A stretch of DNA of 11,199 nt from Chamaesiphon sp. (GTDB lineage Bacteria > Cyanobacteriota > Cyanobacteriia > Cyanobacteriales > Chamaesiphonaceae): assembly GCA_026786125.1 (NCBI GenBank), contig JAJAYU010000381.1, forward strand, positions 1 through 11,199, written 5' to 3'. Under the pieces are notes generated by a model. That model had not been told where the DNA came from and did no database searches. It saw only the letters and a program-made list of their open reading frames with translations. The position numbers and the translations under genes were made by a program. Shown in pieces: positions 5,980 through 11,199 of the stretch. Within the stretch, counting starts at the first letter, position 1, and each line of letters begins with the position of its first letter.

Positions 5980-6745
5980 CCCAGACTTCCATACTAGTTA
6001 AATTCAAGCAGCCAAACTGAGTGGAGAGAGCCACATCCGCCGCATCGCGTCCATAGGAGATCGCCACTCGATTACCCCGTGGCTGTACTTGGGTAGCATC
6101 AAAGGTATACCACCGACCATTCAGATAGGCTTCAAACCAGGCGTGCAAGTCCATTGGCTCTAATTGGTAGAGATAGCCAGCCACCATCCGCGCGGGAATA
6201 TCCAGTGCGCGACATAAAGCGATGCCGAGATGGGCGAAATCCCGACAGACTCCCACCCGCTGCTCTGCGGTATCGAGCGCAGAGGTAGAGGCGTTGCTAG
6301 TGCCATACTGGTAGTCGATTCGATCGTGAATCCATGCCCGAATTGCCTCTACCTGGTCGTATCCTGGTGCATAATCCGCGCTGATTTCCGTGGCGAGATC
6401 GAATAATTGGTCTGACTGACAGTAGCGACTGGGTAATAAAAACTGTAACGTCCAATCGGGCAAAAATTTGATCGCAGTCATCGGTGCGCCAGGTGCTACC
6501 GCGATTGTATCGCTAGTTTCGATCCAGGCTTCGGTGCGAATCTCAAATGTCCCCACGGGCGCGATCAACCGCTGACAGAGATTGCCATGTACATCGGTAT
6601 ACTCCCGGGCGGGGACAAAAGGTTCTAACGAATAAGTCTCTTGCAACACCCATTGACTATCCCCACTCCGAGGTTTTAGCATGAGGATCAGTGGTGTGGG
6701 TTCGATCGCCTCAAACTTGAGATGACATCCTACTTCTAGTTTCAT
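5948..6745 (-). CDS. Transglutaminase-like cysteine protease family protein
   Basis: A 265-residue protein. Residues 1-85 form the bacterial transglutaminase N-terminal beta domain. Residues 115-220 form the papain-like core with a full catalytic triad: Cys167 in QRVGVCRDFAHLGIALCRAL, His201 in MDLHAWFEAY and Asp216 in YTFDATQ. The ARMVAGYLY stretch (185-193) is also typical. Members of this family are thought to be proteases or to cleave or form isopeptide bonds. Cytoplasmic versions often sit near ATP-grasp or circularly fused peptide-ligase genes, but none is seen here. There is no signal peptide. The C-terminus (243-265) extends into the 32-bp tail-to-tail overlap with the TspO-like gene. 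The substrate is unknown. Confidence 0.9.
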   Translation of the reverse strand: MKLEVGCHLKFEAIEPTPLILMLKPRSGDSQWVLQETYSLEPFVPAREYTDVHGNLCQRLIAPVGTFEIRTEAWIETSDTIAVAPGAPMTAIKFLPDWTLQFLLPSRYCQSDQLFDLATEISADYAPGYDQVEAIRAWIHDRIDYQYGTSNASTSALDTAEQRVGVCRDFAHLGIALCRALDIPARMVAGYLYQLEPMDLHAWFEAYLNGRWYTFDATQVQPRGNRVAISYGRDAADVALSTQFGCLNLTSMEVWVKQVNSIVGS

Positions 6746-6771
6746 TGGTTAGGGTGAATAATACGGAGAAA

Positions 6772-6810
6772 AACCATCACTAGCAGCTTAGCAGCTAACT
6801 TGTGATGGTT
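6772..6810 (-). terminator. Rho-independent terminator of the holin-4-like gene
   Basis: aaccatcac (6772-6780) pairs with gtgatggtt (6802-6810). On the minus strand the stem runs straight into TTTTTCTCC, a canonical U-tract. The loop contains a perfect tandem duplication of tagcagct (6781-6796). It lies 34 nt past the stop of the gene at 6845 and before the transglutaminase start. Confidence 0.85.
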
Positions 6811-6844
6811 GATCATAGGCGTTGAGGAAAGTTGGCAACTAGTG

Positions 6845-7249
6845 TTATTTCTGGCCAGATTCTAGCGACTTTTCAGGACTAGTTAAATTAGGCAGGCTGG
6901 GTAAGCTGCGACCCTCAAAATAACTGTTGAGGAAAGTCGTGCCCAGAGAAAGAACAACTGGTCCTAAAATAATAGCAGCGATCCCATTGACCGAGAATCC
7001 AGGTACTAATACTCCTGCTAACCAGAAACAAATCCCGTTAACTACAAAGGAAAATAAACCCAGACTTAAGAAGTTAATTGGTAGTGATAGTAGAGATATT
7101 ATAGGTCGAATCGAACCATTAATCACACCCAGAACAAGGGCGGCAATCAATGCGGTGGAGAAGCTATTAATCGAAACACTAGAAAATAGTGTATCTACGA
7201 TTAATAAGCTAAGTGCCGTAACTAATGTGGTTAATAAAAATCCAGTCAT
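6845..7249 (-). CDS. Phage-holin-4-like (YvlD-type) four-helix membrane protein
   Basis: A 134-residue protein with four hydrophobic helices at about 3-22, 31-55, 58-82 and 88-108, and a polar 25-residue tail. The stretch ALVLGVINGSIRPIISLLSL (37-56) holds the N-x-x-x-R-P motif typical of the Phage_holin_4_2/YvlD family, and GLFSFVVNGICFWLAGVLVPGF (64-85) is also typical. Despite the name, chromosomal members are not phage holins in any proven way; Bacillus YvlD belongs to an envelope-stress operon. The start is well supported: aaaggag lies 7 nt before the ATG. The gene is the last of an apparent minus-strand run 7951-6845, with gaps of 55 and 68 nt, ending in a canonical terminator. Confidence 0.9.
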   Translation of the reverse strand: MTGFLLTTLVTALSLLIVDTLFSSVSINSFSTALIAALVLGVINGSIRPIISLLSLPINFLSLGLFSFVVNGICFWLAGVLVPGFSVNGIAAIILGPVVLSLGTTFLNSYFEGRSLPSLPNLTSPEKSLESGQK

Positions 7250-7317
7250 GATATTCTCCTTTAGATCGATAATTACAAAAGTGATCGCCCGTGGGTACCC
7301 TTAGATTTACGCTGTTG

Positions 7318-7503
7318 CTAACTGTTTTCCGATTCAGCGTTCTCATAGTAGCGACCTGTAACCCACACTGCGTGGATAGCTCCAGGCACCCAACCTAATA
7401 AGGTCAGCCCGATATTAATTAGTAAGGTGATACTAAATCCATACTCTAGATAAATGGCGACTGGAGGTAAAGCGATCGCCAGGACATAACGGAGTAATTT
7501 CAT
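7318..7503 (-). CDS. Pmp3 / YqaE family proteolipid
   Basis: A 61-residue membrane proteolipid from the ATG at 7501-7503. A longer in-frame start at 7596 would add 31 unrelated residues and overlap the upstream gene. The protein is the standard UPF0057 hairpin: helix 1 LLRYVLAIALPPVAIYLEYG, helix 2 LLINIGLTLLGWVPGAIHAV, then a polar tail WVTGRYYENAESENS. The PPVAIYLEYG and LGWVPGAIHA motifs are diagnostic. Yeast and plant Pmp3/RCI2 relatives modulate plasma-membrane potential and are induced by cold and salt; bacterial YqaE function is unsettled. There is no clear Shine-Dalgarno. It lies in the middle of the probable three-gene unit with the charged helical protein upstream and the holin-4-like protein downstream. 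Confidence 0.9.
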   Translation of the reverse strand: MKLLRYVLAIALPPVAIYLEYGFSITLLINIGLTLLGWVPGAIHAVWVTGRYYENAESENS

Positions 7504-7558
7504 AATTGGTAATCCAAATTTGATAAATGTGGTCGGGTTGTTTGATTCAATGCTGGTG

Positions 7559-7951
7559 TTAAGCTTTCGGTGGTGCCGATCGGAATTTAGCAGCAATTTT
7601 TGCTCGAACTTCTCGTTCTGTCTCGGCGACAGTTTGACCTAATTTCTCCGCCTGTTTCGTCAGTTGGAGATCATTTTGCGCTAATGGTAGAGGACGATCT
7701 GGATTAGCTTTTTGCTCGGCGATTTGTTGGTCGTACCAGCTTTTTGTTTCACCCGCTCGTTGTTTGAGCGCGGCGTAGCGTTCGGGATAGCGTTCGGCTA
7801 ATTCCCGATCGATCTCTGTTGCTCCATCAGTGACTTGTTGCTTAAATCTGTCAATCTCACCGTCATGACGGGTAAAGAAAGCCAGAATTCGTAATTTAAT
7901 CATTGTCACGGTATTCGTAACCAATGCTTGAAGACGATTATTTTCTAACAT
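7559..7951 (-). CDS. Charged helical protein, unknown function
   Basis: A 130-residue protein. After a mildly hydrophobic N-terminus (MLENNRLQALVTNTVTMIKL, then RILAFFTR) it is highly charged and predicted almost fully helical (residues 30-124). Notable stretches are ELAERYPERYAALKQRAGE, KSWYDQQIAEQK and QAEKLGQTVAETEREVRAKI, the last with coiled-coil-like heptads. The tail KFRSAPPKA is basic. I do not recognise the family. The start at 7951 is supported by aggaga 7 nt upstream. It is the first gene of the probable unit with the Pmp3-like and holin-4-like genes, so a role at the membrane under stress is an inference from context only. Confidence 0.75.
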   Translation of the reverse strand: MLENNRLQALVTNTVTMIKLRILAFFTRHDGEIDRFKQQVTDGATEIDRELAERYPERYAALKQRAGETKSWYDQQIAEQKANPDRPLPLAQNDLQLTKQAEKLGQTVAETEREVRAKIAAKFRSAPPKA

Positions 7952-8056
7952 GAGATGATCTCCTGAGCTAATTCAAAAAAGAATATGTATTTAGCACTCC
8001 CACTTTTTCGATCAATTATTGTTAAAGTGTGGATCTAAATCCCGTCTTAATAACCT

Positions 8057-8096
8057 AATTAATAATTATCAATTATCAATTAATAATTATCAATTA
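8057..8096. repeat. AT-rich direct repeat running into a stop codon
   Basis: aattaataattatcaatt occurs at 8057-8074 and again at 8078-8095, a 21-nt period. Within it tatcaatta occurs three times (8067-8075, 8074-8082, 8088-8096). The last copy includes the TAA stop of the minus-strand gene at 8094. The same 9-mer flanks the repeat cluster at 316-379. Confidence 0.7.
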
Positions 8097-9542
8097 ACTT
8101 GCGACTGGGAGTGCAGCTCGACCTGGTTCTGGAGCGCGTAAGGTTGCTTCGCTAAATTGGGGTGTTTTGCTGTAAACCGATGAAAGTAGCACTTCCAACA
8201 TGCCAGCGCGTCTAGCAGCCTCGATCGATTGATGGGTAATTAATTCACCCGTATTTAGAATCACCCGATCCTGTCGGTCTAAAATTACGCGGGTAGTCGG
8301 ACGACCGAGGGCAGCTTTGATGTGCTGCTCTTCGAGGGCATGAGTGGTCTGTGTCCGCAGTTTCTGACCCGTTTGTTTAGCCCATTCCATCGATTGAGAA
8401 AAGCCGCTCTGAACCCGATCTCCTGCCCGATCTGCGGCATCGCCTGCGGCATCTAATGCCTCATTCGCACTCGATTTCGCAGCGGTAGTAGTAGAAACCC
8501 CGACAGAGCGCAATAGGGCTTCTTCAAGGTGATATGTCTGCGCCCGCTCGATCGTTTTTTCAGTGACAATTTGACCGGGTGCCGCCACGATTAAACCATC
8601 ACGGGTACGTACTACTGCCGCAGCTCTCCGCCCCAAGGCTTGGTTGATCGTGTAGTAAGCTGTTGCCCCATTGGTTTTCGTGGAGATATTCTGTGCGACA
8701 TCTTGGCCGATTTCCTTTGCCCGTTGCATAGCATCTTCAGTGAGATTGCCACCAGTCGCACGATAGAGCCGATCCAAAACGCCTAGTTGTTCGGCAACAG
8801 TAATGTCTGGGATGGTCACTAATTTGTTTGTTTCTATCAATACAGATCCATCGGGGCGCAAGACTGTCGATTGAGTTTTTCGACCTAAGACAAATCGTTT
8901 TTGAAGGTCAGGATCGACGATCGCATTAGCAATCTGAGTCTTAGTCTGACGGCTAACTTCAGAGATCTGTTCCCCTGCTTTGTGAGCGGCGGCTTGCACC
9001 TTGTCGCTAGTATCCTGAATGGCGGCTTTAATCCCGCCCACTTGTTCTTCCATCAAGTCCGCCACCATCGCGGGGACAAAGGCGTAATCCTCGCCAATAC
9101 GGAGGGTTTGGACGGCGGGGACAAAGGATCTACCGGAATAAGCATCGGCAAAAATCCCACCAGAAACTTCATAACCTTCGATCACACCTGTGGTTTCATC
9201 GAAGTAGAGATCGACCATTTTGCCTAAATCTTGACCGGATACAGTCATGATATGGGTGCCATTCATGATGTTATTCCGATCGAGAATTGCCGCTACTTGG
9301 GAATTGAGTTTTGCGGAAATGATATATTCTGCTTTGCTGACGATCGCTGCATCCATGCCGATCGATTGAATCGCCGCTAGCGGCAGTACTCTAGCATCAC
9401 TCATGAAGCCCTTTTCTTGGACGAGCAAAGCTACTAAGTAATTACGCTCTTGATCAAAAATTAAATCTCTAACTCTACCGACTTTTTCGCCAGTATCATA
9501 GGCAACAATCGGTTTGCCAATAACATCACTACCTTTACGCAT
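8094..9542 (-). CDS. Tandem PRC-barrel protein with three C-terminal repeats
   Basis: A 482-residue protein. Residues 1-75 form PRC-barrel 1 (VIGKPIVAYDTGEKVGRVRD) and residues 90-160 form PRC-barrel 2 (DLGKMVDLYFDETTGVIEGY). A helical, Ala/Gln-rich linker follows at about 162-210. Three copies of a repeat of about 46 residues come next: 216-262 (LGRKTQSTVLRPDGSVLIET), 301-346 (LGRRAAAVVRTRDGLIVAAP) and 409-456 (LGRPTTRVILDRQDRVILNT). They share the pattern LGR, V, D-G/R, V-I, G, I/V-T, I, A, L-x-x-L. Helical spacers at 265-298 and 355-405 separate them. Cyanobacterial proteins with such PRC domains are often labelled 'photosystem reaction center subunit H', but no reaction-centre role is shown. 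It has no signal peptide and is probably cytoplasmic. It is the full-length paralogue of the 647-1042 gene. Confidence 0.88.
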   Translation of the reverse strand: MRKGSDVIGKPIVAYDTGEKVGRVRDLIFDQERNYLVALLVQEKGFMSDARVLPLAAIQSIGMDAAIVSKAEYIISAKLNSQVAAILDRNNIMNGTHIMTVSGQDLGKMVDLYFDETTGVIEGYEVSGGIFADAYSGRSFVPAVQTLRIGEDYAFVPAMVADLMEEQVGGIKAAIQDTSDKVQAAAHKAGEQISEVSRQTKTQIANAIVDPDLQKRFVLGRKTQSTVLRPDGSVLIETNKLVTIPDITVAEQLGVLDRLYRATGGNLTEDAMQRAKEIGQDVAQNISTKTNGATAYYTINQALGRRAAAVVRTRDGLIVAAPGQIVTEKTIERAQTYHLEEALLRSVGVSTTTAAKSSANEALDAAGDAADRAGDRVQSGFSQSMEWAKQTGQKLRTQTTHALEEQHIKAALGRPTTRVILDRQDRVILNTGELITHQSIEAARRAGMLEVLLSSVYSKTPQFSEATLRAPEPGRAALPVAS

Positions 9543-9602
9543 CTAATTTACTCTCAACTTTTACTATTTTTTATTTGTCCGTCTAGCTGTGAATATCTCT
9601 AT

Positions 9603-9776
9603 TCAATTCAACGGTCGTGCTGGGTAGGTGCGTATTTCCAATCTATCATTACCAAAACCGTTAACAATGTTGATAGTTCCGGTATATTCCAAGCCGATGA
9701 CGGTGGCGATTGCTGCCAAGATTAATAAGCTCAAAGGAATAGCTGAATTAGATTGTTTTCCGACCAGACGTGGCAT
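9603..9776 (-). CDS. Small single-helix membrane protein, unknown function
   Basis: A 57-residue protein from the ATG at 9774-9776, which has ggag 7 nt upstream. A longer in-frame start at 9830 would lie inside the hairpin 9809-9838 and has no ribosome site, so it is not used. The sequence has a short basic N-terminus (MPRLVGKQSNS), one transmembrane helix (about 12-29, AIPLSLLILAAIATVIGL) and a polar tail of about 28 residues ending RTYPARPLN. No family is recognised. It sits between the CsbD gene and the large PRC-barrel gene, 60 bp from the latter's start. Confidence 0.6.
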   Translation of the reverse strand: MPRLVGKQSNSAIPLSLLILAAIATVIGLEYTGTINIVNGFGNDRLEIRTYPARPLN

Positions 9777-9808
9777 AATAAGCTCCGAACTAAAAAGTTT
9801 TGGATCGA

Positions 9809-9838
9809 AAGTCTGAGTAGTTAGATCCACTCAGACTT
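9809..9838 (-). terminator. Hairpin terminator after CsbD gene
   Basis: aagtctgagt (9809-9818) and actcagactt (9829-9838) are perfect complements around a 10-nt loop. On the minus strand the stem ends in CTTTCG. It lies 41 nt past the CsbD stop and separates that gene from the small membrane protein. Confidence 0.75.
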
Positions 9839-9879
9839 AATTTAAAAAGAGGTTAGGAGAGTAGAGAATTAGCTAGCAA

Positions 9880-10215
9880 TTAGCGCAAGTCTTCTTTAGC
9901 ATTGCGGGCATTGCCTTCAACTTGTTTCGCTCGACCTTCTGCTACTTTTGTAGGGTCATCGGTGGCATTACCGATCATCTCTTCGGCTTTACCAGCAACC
10001 TTTGAAGCAGCGGCTTTCACCCGCTCTTTAGCTCCTTCAGCAAGATCGCCTGCTTTGTCTTTTAAGTCTTCTGCTGAGTTGCGAACATCAGCTTCAGCTT
10101 GTTTAGCTTGACCTTCATGGCGATCAGCATTACTACCAGCGACATTACCCATGCCTTCTTGTACTTTACCTTCAATGTTTTTAGCAGTTGCCTTAGCTCT
10201 TCCTTCGATACTCAT
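9880..10215 (-). CDS. Double CsbD-domain stress protein
   Basis: A 111-residue protein from the ATG at 10213-10215, giving MSIEGRAKATAKNIEGKVQE. The in-frame ATG at 10239 would add eight residues not seen in the family. Two CsbD units follow each other: about 1-52 (NIEGKVQEGMGNVAGSNAD, then EGQAKQAEADVRN) and about 60-111 (KVAGKAEEMIGNATDDPTKV, then EGRAKQVEGNARNAKEDLR). CsbD of Bacillus is a sigma-B general stress protein. The family is tiny, polar, Ala/Glu/Lys-rich, probably natively flexible, and induced by salt, drought or phosphate stress. Usual length is 60-70 residues with one unit, so this is a duplication. No cysteine or enzymatic motif is present. It is a monocistronic unit with its own terminator. 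Confidence 0.92.
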   Translation of the reverse strand: MSIEGRAKATAKNIEGKVQEGMGNVAGSNADRHEGQAKQAEADVRNSAEDLKDKAGDLAEGAKERVKAAASKVAGKAEEMIGNATDDPTKVAEGRAKQVEGNARNAKEDLR

Positions 10216-10338
10216 GATAAATAATCCCGTAAGTTTCAATTTAAGAATGAAAAATTAACTAGTTGTTTTTAGTTAACTCAGCTTCAAACTTGTTTATAGC
10301 TTTAGTTTACGAAACTCAGCAGGTATCTCCATCTACCA

Positions 10339-10375
10339 AAAGAGGGGGATTTGAACCGATTTGATCGCCCTCTTT
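10339..10375 (-). terminator. Rho-independent terminator downstream of arfB
   Basis: aaagaggg (10339-10346) pairs with ccctcttt (10368-10375). After one mismatch the stem continues with three more pairs toward the loop. On the minus strand it ends in CCCTCTTTTGG, a short U-tract. It lies 126 nt past the arfB stop. The rest of 10240-10500 holds the dispersed repeat copy 2 and nothing else I can name. Confidence 0.7.
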
Positions 10376-10436
10376 AGGAAGACATTCAAAAAATGACGTG
10401 TTAGCCTACAAGACAACACCCCAAATCGATTGGGAC

Positions 10437-10496
10437 TACTTACTCCCTTTCCGCCCAAGGAATAGACATTATTGAGTCACCATTCACCTCTACACT
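10437..10496. repeat. Dispersed intergenic repeat, copy 2
   Basis: It shares tacttactccctt and tagacat, at the same 26-nt spacing, with 2815-2847. It then has the reverse complement of the 20-mer at 2850-2869 (here 10477-10496), ending 4 nt before the arfB stop codon. Confidence 0.65.
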
Positions 10497-10500
10497 CATC

Positions 10501-10911
10501 CTATTCCACAATTTTTCGCGATTCCTTGATTTGTGACTGCCGTTTCTTGTCCTCCAATCGTCGCCGAGCTTGTCCTTTGCTGGGAGTTCTGAGCTTGCGA
10601 GGTAGTACGATCACTGTTGTGGTCAAAATCAACGATCGCAATCTGTCTAGAGCTTCTGCACGATTGCGTTCTTGACTGCGATGTTCCTGTGATTTGATCA
10701 CAATTACGCCTTCGCTAGTGATGCGGCGATCTCGTAAATTCATCAATCGCTCTTTAGATCGATCGGGTAATGATGATGCCATAATATCAAAGCGCAAATG
10801 AATTGCTGTCGCTACTTTGTTGACATTTTGACCACCAGCACCTTGCGATCGAATCGCGCTCAGATCGATTTCACTGAGGGGAATACTGAGGTTGTTAGAA
10901 ATCTGGAGCAT
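10501..10911 (-). CDS. arfB: ArfB (YaeJ) ribosome-rescue peptidyl-tRNA hydrolase
   Basis: A 136-residue class-I release-factor-like protein without codon-recognition domains. The catalytic GGQ is at 26-28 within RSQGAGGQNVNKVAT, followed by AIHLRFD, the standard domain-3 core. The C-terminal tail is basic (KGQARRRLEDKKRQSQIKES), as in E. coli ArfB (about 140 residues), where it enters the empty mRNA channel of ribosomes stalled without a stop codon. The GGQ then hydrolyses the peptidyl-tRNA. Length, GGQ position and tail all fit a functional protein. It stands alone on the minus strand. The sequence just upstream of its start, from 10955 on, looks like the end of an IS200/IS605-type element, so its promoter may have been altered. 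Confidence 0.95.
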   Translation of the reverse strand: MLQISNNLSIPLSEIDLSAIRSQGAGGQNVNKVATAIHLRFDIMASSLPDRSKERLMNLRDRRITSEGVIVIKSQEHRSQERNRAEALDRLRSLILTTTVIVLPRKLRTPSKGQARRRLEDKKRQSQIKESRKIVE

Positions 10912-10954
10912 GAGTTAAATGGGTGACATATCTTAGTGCTTAGTCTACCCAACC

Positions 10955-11199
10955 CTCACCGCTTTGGCGGTAGAGTGAAAGCTCTCAAAACCCCAGACTT
11001 CCCATTTCAACCGCCGTTGCCTCCACACAAACAAGTTTATGTTTTGGTCTTACACAGCGTCCAGAGGTTTTAGACAAGTTTCCCCGCTACTTACTCTTTC
11101 GCTTGCCCTACTGTTTTGTCAAATCACTTGAGGCGGAATCCTCACGTCACTCGTATTCATCCCGTCGCTCACCGAAGCGGTAGAGCGCGGGGCTTCTAC
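10955..11199 (-). mobile_element. Probable IS200/IS605-type element end (or small derivative), running off the window
   Basis: Two hairpins of the same design lie 185 nt apart. At 10955-10975 the stem is ctc+accgc with gcggt+gag. At 11161-11191 it is cccg+cgctc+accg with cggt+gagcg+cggg. Both share ctcaccg and cggtagag and both have one extrahelical base at the same place, a T when read on the minus strand. Subterminal hairpins with an unpaired T are the transposase recognition sites of IS200/IS605 elements. On the minus strand a frame is open from the edge to a TGA at 11119 (VEAPRSTASVSDGMNTSDVR...) and another to 11147. Either could be the end of a TnpB-like gene, but both are too short to identify. 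The whole 10912-11199 stretch has no complete gene. Confidence 0.5.

Noticed and set aside
6845..7249. Evidence of a prophage from a 'holin' family hit
   Set aside because: The Phage_holin_4_2/YvlD family is mostly chromosomal, and no other phage gene is near.
6927..7304. 125-residue plus-strand frame
   Set aside because: It is antisense to the holin-4-like gene, which has an ideal ribosome site and family motifs.
8901..9227. 108-residue plus-strand frame
   Set aside because: It is antisense to the PRC-barrel domains of a clearly coding minus-strand gene.
11119..11199. Called TnpB C-terminus
   Set aside because: Only 26 residues are visible and two frames are open at the edge, so the protein cannot be identified. 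It is mentioned only as a possibility.

Overview
The window looks like a cyanobacterial chromosome segment. The strongest evidence is a pair of genes for the two halves of the orange carotenoid protein (OCP). Support comes from GCGATCGC (HIP1) octamers near 3993 and 7473, frequent CGATCG sites, a heptanucleotide STRR-type tandem repeat, and several cyanobacterial-style small stress proteins. I cannot name the species.

Layout. (1) 1-256: the 3' end of a short-chain dehydrogenase on + and a strong hairpin terminator. (2) 381-2650, all on -: a small exported Cys-pair protein, translationally coupled to a short PRC-barrel protein; a two-lobed general-stress-type protein; and a four-helix membrane protein. 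(3) 2651-3011: an intergenic stretch with dispersed and heptamer repeats. (4) 3012-3764: a DUF2993/LmeA-like lipid-binding protein on -. (5) 3841-4967: the centrepiece, a divergent pair made of a CTDH (OCP C-terminal domain homologue, -) and an HCP (helical carotenoid protein, OCP N-terminal domain homologue, +), sharing about 158 bp of upstream DNA. (6) 5203-6745: a tryptophan-rich TspO-like membrane protein (+), overlapping tail to tail with a transglutaminase-like protease fold (-). (7) 6845-9542, all on -: a holin-4-like four-helix membrane protein, a Pmp3/YqaE proteolipid, a charged helical protein, and a large PRC-barrel protein with three C-terminal repeats. (8) 9603-10911, all on -: a one-helix small protein, a double CsbD protein and the ribosome-rescue hydrolase ArfB. 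(9) 10912-11199: no complete gene, but two matching bulged hairpins that look like ends of an IS200/IS605-type element inserted just upstream of arfB.

Functionally this is a stress and photoprotection neighbourhood. HCP and CTDH would bind carotenoid and quench excitation or singlet oxygen. The PRC-barrel, CsbD, Pmp3, holin-4-like and general-stress-type proteins belong to families often induced by salt, desiccation or envelope stress. ArfB rescues stalled ribosomes. Most transcription units appear short and end in clear hairpins. The joint stress role is inferred from family membership and neighbourhood, not from regulatory sites, which I could not identify with confidence.
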